Source of the DNA: Sphingobacterium spiritivorum
GTDB lineage: Bacteria; Bacteroidota; Bacteroidia; Sphingobacteriales; Sphingobacteriaceae
Assembly (NCBI RefSeq): GCF_016724845.1
Contig: NZ_CP068082.1
Span: 3,472,001 to 3,536,000, forward strand
Length of the DNA stretch: 64,000 nt
Direction of reading: 5' to 3'
In this document: piece after piece, positions 34,857 through 43,138 of the stretch
Layout: the number at the start of each line of letters is the position of its first letter
Position numbering within the stretch: the stretch's first letter is position 1
The notes under the pieces: model-generated
What the model was told of the DNA's origin: nothing
The model's input: only the letters and a program-made list of their open reading frames with translations
Database searches by the model: none
Made by a program: the position numbers and the translations under genes

Positions 34857-35642
34857 CTAATGCTGATGATCATGCTGTTTCGTATGGTCATGGCCTTTAT
34901 GATCACTGTGATCGTGGCTGTCAAATAAGAAGTTGAACAGTGATACAGCTACACCCAAAGCCACAGCAATCATTTTTTTCTTGTTAAAATGATGATGATC
35001 AGCCGAACCGGATTCAAACAGTATAGTCGTGGAAATGTGTAAGAATATACCGATAACTACGGCCATGATCTTATCAAAGTACAATTGAATATTTCCTACT
35101 TCACCGGCACTGATACCCTTGCTTAATAAAAAGCCCAGCGGTGTCATTGCTGCAAAGATAATGATGAATATACTAATCTTTGTTTTGGTCAGTTTGGTAT
35201 TTAGCAATAGACTTCCCAAGGCAAATGCCGCAGGAATGTGGTGTATAGCGATACCAAAAACCAGCTCACTCTGATGTGCGGATGCCAGCGGCATTCCTTC
35301 CAGAAAAGCATGCAGACACAGACTTATCATAATCCCGATCGGGAATGCCTGATGTCCGTGATTGTGAATATGCCCGTGTTCTATACCCTGAGAAAATTGC
35401 TCCAGTACGAGCTGAAACAAAAATCCACCCAGTACATACAGCCCGATAATCTCGGGGTCGGTATTGGACGCCTGATACACATGTGGTATCAGGTGCAGTA
35501 CAGTAATCGCAAACAGATAGGCCCCGCTAAAGGAAAGTATCAGTTTGAGGTTGCTGGTATTGTCTCTTTTGACAAAAAAGACAGCGATTCCGCTGGATAA
35601 AGCAGAAATAAATAAAATTGCTATGATAAGGGTTGCGCTCAT
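34857..35642 (-). CDS. ZIP-family divalent metal transporter
   Basis: A 261-residue inner-membrane protein with about eight helices. The metal-site helices are CLHAFLEGMPLAS and FGIAIHHIPAAFALGSLLLN, corresponding to TM4 and TM5 of the ZIP family. His-rich stretches occur at QGIEHGHIHNHGHQ, in the long loop, and at the C-terminus (SHDHSDHKGHDHTKQHDHQH). It should bring zinc or another divalent metal into the cytoplasm. The PAP2 gene upstream overlaps it by 4 bp. Confidence 0.88.
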   Translation of the reverse strand: MSATLIIAILFISALSSGIAVFFVKRDNTSNLKLILSFSGAYLFAITVLHLIPHVYQASNTDPEIIGLYVLGGFLFQLVLEQFSQGIEHGHIHNHGHQAFPIGIMISLCLHAFLEGMPLASAHQSELVFGIAIHHIPAAFALGSLLLNTKLTKTKISIFIIIFAAMTPLGFLLSKGISAGEVGNIQLYFDKIMAVVIGIFLHISTTILFESGSADHHHFNKKKMIAVALGVAVSLFNFLFDSHDHSDHKGHDHTKQHDHQH

Positions 35643-36229
35643 TCAGTAATTGGAGAAATCGAATTAAAAAAGTCCGGCCTCAGTTTTTTGAAAAGATTTC
35701 CGGTCAGTAATCCGATGCAAATTCCCAGAAGTGCCCCGCACAGGACATCAAATGGATAATGTACACCGACATATATTTGAGATACACTGATCAGTGTAGC
35801 CCAGGTAATAGCCAGCCACAGTGTATGTTTCCATTTTCTGCGGAAAAGTACAATCCAGAAAAAGGCCATTGCAAAGTGATTGGTGGCATGTGAAGAAGTA
35901 AAGCTAAAGCCGGAGCCACATCTGACCCGTATATTGACTTCTTCTTTGAATTCAATATCATTACACGGACGTACACGTTTCACCGTTTTCTTGATCAGAT
36001 GGGAAGATACAGCGTCCGAAATACCAAAGTTCGCAAGCGTAAAAACCACAATCAGAACACCCATTTTGCCATATGTCTTGATGAAGAAGATCACCAGAAA
36101 CAAGTATAAGGGTGCCCAGGTATATGGATTTCTGAGAATAGGAAGTAACCAGTCAAAAAAGGGATTACTAAGTCCCTGATTAATCGCTAAAAATATAGCC
36201 TGGTCAATTTCAATGAGTTGTTGAATCAT
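35639..36229 (-). CDS. PAP2-family membrane phosphatase
   Basis: A 196-residue inner-membrane protein with about six helices. The three phosphatase motifs are KKTVKRVRPC (KX6RP type), SSHATNHF (SGH-like, here with Ser-Ser-His) and YVGVHYPFDVLCG (conserved His and Asp). This class removes phosphate from phosphatidic acid, undecaprenyl diphosphate or lipid A. A BcrC-like undecaprenyl-diphosphate role is plausible but not decided. Its stop overlaps the ZIP transporter start by 4 bp. Confidence 0.88.
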   Translation of the reverse strand: MIQQLIEIDQAIFLAINQGLSNPFFDWLLPILRNPYTWAPLYLFLVIFFIKTYGKMGVLIVVFTLANFGISDAVSSHLIKKTVKRVRPCNDIEFKEEVNIRVRCGSGFSFTSSHATNHFAMAFFWIVLFRRKWKHTLWLAITWATLISVSQIYVGVHYPFDVLCGALLGICIGLLTGNLFKKLRPDFFNSISPITE

Positions 36230-36276
36230 GTTTTCTATTTAATGATGAACAGTGCCTGTATGAGGTAAACCAATAC

Positions 36277-36284
36277 CAAAAGTA
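36277..36284 (-). promoter_or_regulatory. Candidate -7 element of the PAP2/ZIP operon
   Basis: TACTTTTG on the minus strand, about 48 bp before the PAP2 ATG. Another TAnnTTTG match (TATATTTG) lies at 36337-36344; I cannot say which is used. Confidence 0.35.
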
Positions 36285-36426
36285 AGAATAATTTGTACCT
36301 ACAGAAATAATTCCATCAAATGAAACTTTGTTGCAACAAATATACGGTTAGTTCAGCAAAAAAGAAATAGTTAATTATAAAATATACAGCTATTCTCTTA
36401 AATTTACCCGGTAAACATAATTTGAG

Positions 36427-37809
36427 ATGACATTAATAAAATCAATATCAGGTATTAGAGGTACGATCGGCGGTCGTGCAGGAGAAGGGCTGACTCCGAT
36501 TGACATAGTTAAATTTACAGCTGCATTTGGCAAAATCATTGTCAAAAAAAGCGGAAATAATAAAATTGTTGTAGGACGCGATGCCCGTATTTCGGGAGAG
36601 ATGGTCAGCAATCTTGTGATCGGCACCTTACAAAGTATCGGTATTGATGTGATAGATCTGGGATTGTCGACTACACCTACTGTAGAGATAGCGGTTCCCA
36701 AAGAGAATGCAGGAGGAGGAATTATCCTGACTGCTTCCCACAATCCGGGACAATGGAATGCCTTGAAATTATTGAATGATAAAGGGGAATTTATCAATGA
36801 TGCTGAAGGAAAAGAAGTCCTGAGCCTAGGTGAAAGCCTTGATTTTGACTTTGCTGAAGTAGAGCAGCTGGGTAAGGTCGAAAAGAATGATTCTTATCTG
36901 CAAAAACATATTGCTGATGTATTGGCCTTAGATCTGGTTGATGCGGAAGCTGTGCGCAATGCGAATTTTAAAGTAGCTGTGGATGCGGTGAACAGTACCG
37001 GAGGATTATTTATCCCGGCACTACTGGATGCATTGGGTGTACAGACAGTGTATAAAATCCATTGCGAACCAAACGGACAATTCCCGCATAATCCGGAACC
37101 TTTGAAAGAACATCTTACTGATCTTTCGAAAGCTGTAACCGAAAATGCTGCTGATCTGGGTATCGCTGTAGATCCGGATGTAGATCGCCTTGTATTTATG
37201 ATGGAAGACGGAGAGCTGTTTGGAGAAGAATATACTCTGGTCGCTGTTGCAGATTATATTTTACAACATACAAAAGGTAATACAGTATCTAATCTTTCTT
37301 CTACCCGTGCCTTGCGTGATGTGACTGTCAAACATGGTGGTGAATATTTTGCAGCAGCCGTGGGTGAAGTGAACGTGGTGACCAAAATGAAGGAAGTGAA
37401 TGCAGTGATCGGTGGAGAAGGGAATGGCGGAGTCATTTATCCGGCGTCTCACTATGGTCGTGATGCACTGGTCGGAGTAGCTATCTTCCTGACGCATCTG
37501 GCCCGGTTAGGTAAAAAAGTGTCCGCGTATCGTGCTGAACTGCCTCAGTATTATATGTCTAAAAATAAAATCACATTGACACCAGAATTAGATATTGATA
37601 ATCTGCTGGCTAAAATGGAAGAAAAATACAAACACGAAGATCATTCGACAATTGATGGACTGAAGATTGATTTTGCTAATGAATGGGTACACCTTCGTAA
37701 ATCTAATACCGAACCGATTATTCGGATTTACTCCGAGGGTCCGACAGCAGCTGCTGCAGAAGCCATTGCACAGAAGATAATTCGTGAGATTGAAGAAATT
37801 ATTAAATAA
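36427..37809 (+). CDS. glmM: Phosphoglucosamine mutase / phosphohexomutase
   Basis: A 460-residue cytoplasmic alpha-D-phosphohexomutase. The catalytic loop LTASHNPGQWNALKL carries the phosphoserine Ser104. The metal loop is DPDVDRL (about 250), the sugar loop GGEGNGGVIYP (about 333) and the phosphate-binding loop RKSNTEPIIRIYSEG (about 427). GlmM converts glucosamine-6-phosphate to glucosamine-1-phosphate for UDP-GlcNAc and peptidoglycan. Bacteroidota often have this form annotated glmM, although phosphomannomutase activity is an alternative. It is monocistronic and ends at a strong bidirectional terminator. Confidence 0.85.
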   Translation: MTLIKSISGIRGTIGGRAGEGLTPIDIVKFTAAFGKIIVKKSGNNKIVVGRDARISGEMVSNLVIGTLQSIGIDVIDLGLSTTPTVEIAVPKENAGGGIILTASHNPGQWNALKLLNDKGEFINDAEGKEVLSLGESLDFDFAEVEQLGKVEKNDSYLQKHIADVLALDLVDAEAVRNANFKVAVDAVNSTGGLFIPALLDALGVQTVYKIHCEPNGQFPHNPEPLKEHLTDLSKAVTENAADLGIAVDPDVDRLVFMMEDGELFGEEYTLVAVADYILQHTKGNTVSNLSSTRALRDVTVKHGGEYFAAAVGEVNVVTKMKEVNAVIGGEGNGGVIYPASHYGRDALVGVAIFLTHLARLGKKVSAYRAELPQYYMSKNKITLTPELDIDNLLAKMEEKYKHEDHSTIDGLKIDFANEWVHLRKSNTEPIIRIYSEGPTAAAAEAIAQKIIREIEEIIK

Positions 37810-37812
37810 TGG

Positions 37813-37840
37813 AAAACGGGCGCTCAAAAGCGCCCGTTTT
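37813..37840. terminator. Bidirectional terminator between glmM and rtcB
   Basis: AAAACGGGCGCT and AGCGCCCGTTTT form a perfect 12-bp GC-rich stem with a 4-nt loop and T runs both ways. Confidence 0.92.
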
Positions 37841-37853
37841 TTATTGCTGCAGA

Positions 37854-39275
37854 TTAGTCTTCACGACTCCCGTCATCAGCCATTCGTACAATTTTTGGCG
37901 AGAAAGTAGCCAGTACATCGATCAGATCTGTCTGTGCTTCCATTACAGTATGGATATTTTTATAAGCCATAGGTGCTTCATCCATTCCGGCACCAAGCAA
38001 AGTGACTCCGTGATCCTCCAGCATTTGTTTCCACGCTTTTTTGGATAAAGTCTTGATGGCCTGGGTACGTGACATCTGACGCCCGGCACCATGTGAAGCA
38101 GAATTAATGGCGTTTTGTTCACCTTTGCCTCTTACCAGAAATCCGGGTGCAGTCATGGATCCCGGGATAATTCCCAGCACCTCTTTACCTGCAGGAGTTG
38201 CTCCTTTTCGGTGCACAATGACCTCTTCTTCATGCCATTTTTCTTTCCATGCAAAATTATGGTGATTCTCTACTTTTGCCAATACTGTTGCCCCCAGTGC
38301 TTCAGCCATTTTTGTGTGTATGATCTCATGGCAGGCAGAAGCATAATCACCTGCAAGATTCATCGCCAGCCAGTATTCCTGTCCGGCTTCACTGTTCAGA
38401 TCCAGATAAGCAAGGTTGCTCGCCGAATACGGTAACTTACAGAGTTCTTTAGCGATCTTTGTGTAATGTCCGGCAATCGTAGCACCCAGGCCACGGGATC
38501 CGGAGTGCGTCAGTAAAGCGACATAAGTACCAGCCTGTATTCCTAATGTGGTATCAGCTTCTTTGAATTCAATGATTCCGAATTCCACAAAATGGTTGCC
38601 TCCACCTGAAGTTCCTAATTGAGACCAGGCTTTATCCTTGAGCGTACTGATCAGAGGATGTTCGTCAAACAAAATATTGTCCAGGACAGCGTGATCGCTT
38701 CGCTGATATTTTAAAAATCCGTGTCCGGCACCAAAACGTGAATTGTCAAGTATCGCTTTCTGAAAGATTTCTTTGTTTTCCGTTAGCTTATCCGCTGGTA
38801 TATCGTAAACAGATAAAGCCATTCTGCAGCCTATATCTACACCTACACCATAAGGGATGACTGCATTTTTTACGGCAAGTACACCACCTATCGGAAGACC
38901 GTATCCCTGATGCGCATCGGGCATCAGTGCACCGGCTAATGTTACAGGTAGTTTCATCGCGATATTCATTTGATGTTTGGCTCCGTCTTCGATTTGTTCT
39001 GAACCATAGATTTTATAATCCTTCGGATCTTCATTCAAAGGAATCGTTGCGTCAACAGGCTGGCTGTTTTCATCTATCAGCACCTGAGCCAGCGGACAAA
39101 AGATGGGGTCATTCAGAAAAGATTCCGGATCCTCCAGGATTTCTTTATAACGGTTTAACATCTCCTCTCTGCTCAATCCTATTCTTTTTTTGTTGATCTT
39201 GAGTGCTATACCTAATGAAAAGTTTTCTTTATATCCCAGGGCAAGTAAATCATTGCCATTAATTCGTTGTGTCAT
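37854..39275 (-). CDS. rtcB: RtcB RNA ligase
   Basis: ATG at 39273-39275 (MTQRINGND) is preferred over an upstream TTG and gives 473 residues. Metal ligands are visible in GVGVDIGCRMA (Cys150), GTSGGGNHFVEFG, THSGSRGLG and VENHHNFAW. The guanylylated histidine is His395 in NSASHGAGRQMSR. RtcB joins RNA 2',3'-cyclic phosphate or 3'-phosphate ends to 5'-OH ends using GTP and Mn2+, repairing cleaved tRNAs. All key residues are present, so it should be active. It is preceded by a tRNA-like leader and a divergent WYL regulator. No archease, RtcA or PrfH gene is near. Confidence 0.93.
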   Translation of the reverse strand: MTQRINGNDLLALGYKENFSLGIALKINKKRIGLSREEMLNRYKEILEDPESFLNDPIFCPLAQVLIDENSQPVDATIPLNEDPKDYKIYGSEQIEDGAKHQMNIAMKLPVTLAGALMPDAHQGYGLPIGGVLAVKNAVIPYGVGVDIGCRMALSVYDIPADKLTENKEIFQKAILDNSRFGAGHGFLKYQRSDHAVLDNILFDEHPLISTLKDKAWSQLGTSGGGNHFVEFGIIEFKEADTTLGIQAGTYVALLTHSGSRGLGATIAGHYTKIAKELCKLPYSASNLAYLDLNSEAGQEYWLAMNLAGDYASACHEIIHTKMAEALGATVLAKVENHHNFAWKEKWHEEEVIVHRKGATPAGKEVLGIIPGSMTAPGFLVRGKGEQNAINSASHGAGRQMSRTQAIKTLSKKAWKQMLEDHGVTLLGAGMDEAPMAYKNIHTVMEAQTDLIDVLATFSPKIVRMADDGSRED

Positions 39276-39337
39276 ATCTGTATAATGCAAATTATTAAAA
39301 TTTTATTGTTCTTTACCGGCGCTTTATGCCTTTAAGC

Positions 39338-39426
39338 TACACCTCTCGCAGGTGACAGGATTCCAACCTGTATCTCCGGAGCTTCTCAAGTCATCGACCT
39401 GACAATACAAAGATGCATGAGGTGTA
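39338..39426 (-). ncRNA. tRNA-like structured leader upstream of rtcB
   Basis: On the minus strand TACACCTC (39419-39426) pairs with GAGGTGTA (39338-39345), an 8-bp closing stem like an acceptor stem. Inside, TCAGGTC/GACTTGA (39386-39402) makes one hairpin. ACAGG-TTGGAAT-CCTGT (39355-39371) copies a tRNA T arm: 5-bp stem and 7-nt loop differing from TTCGAAT only at the position of C56. The stretch before it (AGCTCCGGAGAT) reads like a variable loop. No ordinary anticodon arm or CCA is seen, and an extra 9 nt follow the T arm, so this is not a working tRNA. It lies 63 nt before the rtcB ATG on the same strand. A pseudogene of a tRNA is the alternative. Confidence 0.5.
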
Positions 39427-39428
39427 AC

Positions 39429-39448
39429 GCAGTGCTTTTGCGTAGATA
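39429..39448. promoter_or_regulatory. Direct repeat A in the rtcB/WYL divergent region
   Basis: Pattern GCAGT-N4-TTGCGTAGATA, the same as repeat B at 39540-39559 (16 of 20 bases identical, 111 bp apart). It lies just upstream of the tRNA-like element on the rtcB side. Confidence 0.5.
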
Positions 39449-39495
39449 GGTATTATTTTGTTATAAAGTGTTAAATGTCTGTTTGTTAGTTTTTT

Positions 39496-39521
39496 AATTT
39501 TAAAATTCAGATTTTAAAATC
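39496..39521. promoter_or_regulatory. Two tandem 12-bp palindromes
   Basis: AATTTTAAAATT (39496-39507) and GATTTTAAAATC (39510-39521) are each perfect palindromes, 14 bp apart, between repeats A and B. They may be operator or promoter sequence, though AT content raises the chance background. Confidence 0.35.
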
Positions 39522-39539
39522 TCTTTTTTGCTTTATTGC

Positions 39540-39559
39540 GCAGTTTGGTTGCGTAGATA
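39540..39559. promoter_or_regulatory. Direct repeat B upstream of the WYL gene
   Basis: GCAGT-N4-TTGCGTAGATA, matching repeat A. It overlaps a possible -33 TTG (39549-39551) for a weak WYL-gene promoter with TACTTTTA at 39574-39581. It is a candidate autoregulatory site. Confidence 0.5.
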
Positions 39560-39631
39560 CAGTGCGAATTGATTACTTTTAAAAATCAAAATAAACGATA
39601 ACAGTCCCATTCATTAAAAAAACCTGATAGT

Positions 39632-40660
39632 ATGGCAACCAATAAGCTCGCCCTGATACGCTATAAAACGATTGATGATTGCCTCCGAAACAGGCACCGA
39701 AAATGGACATTGGATGATCTTATTGAAAAAGTAGCCGATGCCCTATACGAATATGAAGGAATTACAAACGGTATTTCCAGACGGACTATACAGGCGGATA
39801 TTCAACTCATGCGCAGTGATAAGCTGGGATATAATGCCCCGATTGTCGTTACAGACCGCAAGTTTTACAGTTATTCGGATCGGGAATACAGCATCAGCAA
39901 TTCTCCTGTGACAACTGCCGATATGGACAAAATGAAAGAAGTAGTTGATGTACTGAAACACCTTAATGGCTTTTCTTATTTTGATGAAATGAGCGATTTG
40001 ATTGCCCGGTTGGAAAATAGTCTTCATAGAACAGGCAAAACGGAAAGAAGTACCATACAGCTGGAAGGAAATAAATTGCTGCGGGGTCTGGACTGGATTC
40101 CTGTTATCCATCGGGCTATACGGCAAAAGATCCCGTTGTTAATCGGTTATCAATCCTTTAAGTCTCCGTATCCTACAGAAAGCGTTTACTATCCGTATTT
40201 GCTGAAGGAATATCGTAACCGCTGGTTTATGATATGTAAACCCCGAAAAGGAAAGATGTTACTGACACTGGCACTTGATCGTATGAAAGAGATACAGGAA
40301 ATGGCAAAGGATGGTTATGTGGAATATGATGGGGTGGATTTTGAAAGATACTATTCTGATGTCATTGGTGTCACTAAGACGGAGAAAGACAGGGGACAGC
40401 GGGTCATCCTGGAAGTGGATGCTTACAATGCAGATTATGTACTGACCAAACCCATACATAGTTCACAGCAGCTGCTGGATCGTAAAGAAAACGGGAGCAT
40501 ATTGATTCGTCTGGATGTGGTGCTCAATTTTGAGCTGGAACGCGAAATCCTGGGTTTCGGCGAATGCATTAAAGTGCTTTCTCCCCGTAATCTGCAGACC
40601 CGGATTGCGAGGAGGATAAACAAAATGAATGAACTTTATAATCCAACAGATAAGAGTTAG
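39632..40660 (+). CDS. WYL-domain transcriptional regulator
   Basis: A 342-residue protein. The N-terminus (about 1-85) is a winged helix: TIDDCLRNRHRKWTLDDLIE, then SRRTIQADIQLMRSDKLGYN. The WYL domain (about 145-235) includes KIPLLIGYQSFKSPYPTESV and YPYLLKEYRNRWFMICKPRK, and the C-terminal WCX-like part ends LSPRNLQTRIARRINKM. WYL domains bind nucleic acid or nucleotide ligands and often control DNA- or RNA-damage genes. It is divergent from rtcB, the position held by RtcR in Proteobacteria, so I infer that it controls rtcB. Repeats between the genes are candidate sites. Confidence 0.9.
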   Translation: MATNKLALIRYKTIDDCLRNRHRKWTLDDLIEKVADALYEYEGITNGISRRTIQADIQLMRSDKLGYNAPIVVTDRKFYSYSDREYSISNSPVTTADMDKMKEVVDVLKHLNGFSYFDEMSDLIARLENSLHRTGKTERSTIQLEGNKLLRGLDWIPVIHRAIRQKIPLLIGYQSFKSPYPTESVYYPYLLKEYRNRWFMICKPRKGKMLLTLALDRMKEIQEMAKDGYVEYDGVDFERYYSDVIGVTKTEKDRGQRVILEVDAYNADYVLTKPIHSSQQLLDRKENGSILIRLDVVLNFELEREILGFGECIKVLSPRNLQTRIARRINKMNELYNPTDKS

Positions 40661-40717
40661 CTTTTCGGTAGCGATTTGCTTTCAAATGTATCCGGAAGTG
40701 CCGGCTATACTACAAAA

Positions 40718-40745
40718 AAGCCGCTGTTATAAAAAACAGCGGCTT
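40718..40745. terminator. Bidirectional terminator between WYL and rlmF genes
   Basis: AAGCCGCTGTT and AACAGCGGCTT form a perfect 11-bp stem with a 6-nt loop. Confidence 0.85.
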
Positions 40746-40764
40746 CAGTTTTTGTATTAAACAG

Positions 40765-41679
40765 TTAAGACCATCTCCAGGCCAGGATGCGGCTTATTTT
40801 ATTGCCTTGTTCCATTTTGATGATTTCGATATCTTTTGCTTTCTTAAATTCAAGCACTGCAACCAAAGGCTTCAGGTTATCTTTGTTTGCGACCAATGTT
40901 GTACACCAGCCCAGTTGTGCTTTGTAATCCATACTTTCATAGATCATCGTACGGATAAAAGCTTTTTCCCCGCCTTCATACCACAGTTCGTTGGCATTAC
41001 CTCCGAAATTCTGAACCGGAAGAGCTTCTTTATTCTTATTGACATTCTGGAATTTCCGGGTTGTACTTTTCCAGTTCTCTTCCCGTGAACCATAAAAGGG
41101 AGGGTTGCAGAGCACCAGATCATATTTTTCACCCGGTAATATCACACCTGCAAATACATGTGCTTTATCTTTCTGTTCTCTCAAAACGATTGATTTTTTC
41201 AATGCTTCGTTTTTGGAGCTGTTCATATACGCATGATGCAAAGATTGTGAATCAATATCTGTACCTACAAAGGACCATTTATATTCCTGATGGCCAATGA
41301 TCGGATAGATCAGACTGCTTCCCGTACCAATGTCCAGCACTTTTACCTGCGGGCCACGCGGAATATTTCCATTGTGGTCTTTCGCCAGTAAATCAGCGAC
41401 ATAATGTATGTAATCCGCTCTGCCCGGAATTGGCGGACAAAGGCTGTTTTTACCAATTTCCCAGTGCTGCAGATCGTAATGTAAGAGCAACAATGTCTTG
41501 TTAAGCTCAAATACGGCTTTCGGATCTGCAAAATCGATAGTCACCTGTCCTGCCGGATTGTTGATTAAGAATCCGCTGAGTGCCGGATTTTTTTTCGTTA
41601 AACGCTGAAAATCGTAACCCGAAATATGTTTATTACGCGAATGAAGGGTCTTTTTTATTTCTTTTGGGGACGGTTTCAT
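40765..41679 (-). CDS. rlmF: 23S rRNA (adenine(1618)-N(6))-methyltransferase RlmF
   Basis: ATG at 41677-41679 (MKPSPKEIKK) is chosen over an upstream TTG, giving 304 residues. The start KTLHSRNKHISGYDFQRLTK is diagnostic of the YbiN/RlmF family. The SAM-binding motif is VLDIGTGSSLIYPIIGHQEY and the catalytic motif LCNPPFYGSREENW (NPPF). RlmF places N6-methyl on A1618 of 23S rRNA using S-adenosylmethionine. The gene is monocistronic and ends at a shared terminator. Confidence 0.93.
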   Translation of the reverse strand: MKPSPKEIKKTLHSRNKHISGYDFQRLTKKNPALSGFLINNPAGQVTIDFADPKAVFELNKTLLLLHYDLQHWEIGKNSLCPPIPGRADYIHYVADLLAKDHNGNIPRGPQVKVLDIGTGSSLIYPIIGHQEYKWSFVGTDIDSQSLHHAYMNSSKNEALKKSIVLREQKDKAHVFAGVILPGEKYDLVLCNPPFYGSREENWKSTTRKFQNVNKNKEALPVQNFGGNANELWYEGGEKAFIRTMIYESMDYKAQLGWCTTLVANKDNLKPLVAVLEFKKAKDIEIIKMEQGNKISRILAWRWS

Positions 41680-41959
41680 ATGATGAATTTTAAAAAACAA
41701 AGGTAAGATTTAAATCCTTACCGACATGTATAAAATTGCAAGGCTGTTATTCTTCATAAGGATCTACATATTCTTGATCTCAGCGAAACAAAAAGATTAC
41801 ATTTTGTTAAACTGGAATTCTTATTTTCACTGTCAAAATAATACCTGTGAAATATCTATATCGAAAAGACTGTACATACACAAGGAAATAAGGGGTTAAT
41901 ACGTTCTTTACTCTCGGTCCGGATATTCCTGTAATCCTTAAAATACAAACAATATACAT

Positions 41960-42841
41960 ATGAAAACCTATTGCAAGCTGTTTCTGACACTTTTTATGTT
42001 TACCTGTTATACTATTTCAAATGCTTTTGCACAGAAACTTCACACACAGAATTATAAAACGGTAGCGGATATGTACAAGGCTTTTCAGTATGCACCTGAG
42101 AAAAAAATAATAAGCGGACATCGGGGGACAATAGAGCAGGGACTTCCTGAAAATTCTATTCCGGCTTTTGAGGCAGTGTTGAGACATACGCCCGCTATCT
42201 TTGAGATTGATCCCCGGCTGACAAAAGACAGTATTGCTGTGCTGCTGCATGATGTTGAGCTGGAGCGGGTCACAAACGGCAAAGGAAAAGTATCAGATTA
42301 CACCTGGAAGGATCTGAAAAAGCTGAAACTTAAAGATCATGCCGGTAACCTGACTCCTTACCGTATCAATACACTTGATGAAGTCATAGAATGGGCCAAA
42401 GGAAAGACAATCCTTAATCTGGATAAAAAAGATCTGCCAATGGAAATGACAGCAGGTATTATCAAAAAACATAATGCCTATAATTGGGTCTGGGTCACAG
42501 TACATCATGTAGACCAGGCTAAATTTTATCTGGAGAAAAATCCTGATCAGTATATGTCCATGCATATCAAGGATCAATCGGCACTGGACAAGTTTAAATC
42601 GTCAGGACTGCCTTATAACCGGATGATAGTGTATATAGGTCCTGAAATAAAAGAAGCAAATCAGCAGATGTACGCCTTTTTTCATGCCAAAGGAGTCATG
42701 TGTATGATTTCTACAGCCCCGACTTATGATAAGTTGAGCAGCAAAGAAACCAGAGCAGAACGATACCGCGCTGTCTTTGAAGACGGAGCTTCTATACTGG
42801 AATCTGATCTGCCTGTAGAGGTTTCACAGGCATTGAGATAG
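41960..42841 (+). CDS. Exported glycerophosphodiester phosphodiesterase
   Basis: A 293-residue secreted TIM-barrel enzyme with signal ending SNAFAQ (about 1-25). The GDPD signature is ISGHRGTIEQGLPENSIPAF, with the catalytic His in HRG and the Glu in ENS; FEIDPRLTKDSIAVLLHDV supplies the metal Glu/Asp and the second His. The segment VTNGKGKVSDYTWKDLKKLK is also typical. It should split glycerophosphodiesters into an alcohol and glycerol-3-phosphate in the periplasm using Ca2+ or Mg2+. Monocistronic; no regulatory site was recognised. Confidence 0.9.
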   Translation: MKTYCKLFLTLFMFTCYTISNAFAQKLHTQNYKTVADMYKAFQYAPEKKIISGHRGTIEQGLPENSIPAFEAVLRHTPAIFEIDPRLTKDSIAVLLHDVELERVTNGKGKVSDYTWKDLKKLKLKDHAGNLTPYRINTLDEVIEWAKGKTILNLDKKDLPMEMTAGIIKKHNAYNWVWVTVHHVDQAKFYLEKNPDQYMSMHIKDQSALDKFKSSGLPYNRMIVYIGPEIKEANQQMYAFFHAKGVMCMISTAPTYDKLSSKETRAERYRAVFEDGASILESDLPVEVSQALR

Positions 42842-43138
42842 GGGTGAGGTAGGAGATTGAATTCTGAGTGAAAAGTATCTTACATTAAATAATTTAAATT
42901 AATATACGGTGAATTTTTAGTGCATTGTTTTTTTTTTTTGTTATTTTAGGAGTAAATTATTAACCAATTAATACTGGTCTATGTATACTAGTGAATATTT
43001 CGGAATAAAGATTATATTTTATTTACTAAAACCTAATAAGTATTTCGGAAAGTTGGATAACAAATGAGGTATAAACTACTTTCAATTTGTTGTGATAGTT
43101 TGTCAAAAGATCAATACCTAATAATTTATACTTAAATT
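42842..43138. other. AT-rich interval before the toxin-like gene
   Basis: No gene seen. A T12 tract occupies 42928-42939. No clear TAnnTTTG box was found before the ATG at 43139. Confidence 0.4.

Noticed and set aside
37854..39290. RtcB2-PrfH type ribosome-rescue operon
   Set aside because: No release-factor-like gene is adjacent; the neighbours are glmM and a WYL regulator.
39338..39426. A functional tRNA gene on either strand
   Set aside because: The T arm and closing stem are tRNA-like, but there is no proper anticodon arm, the D arm is not standard and extra bases follow the T arm.
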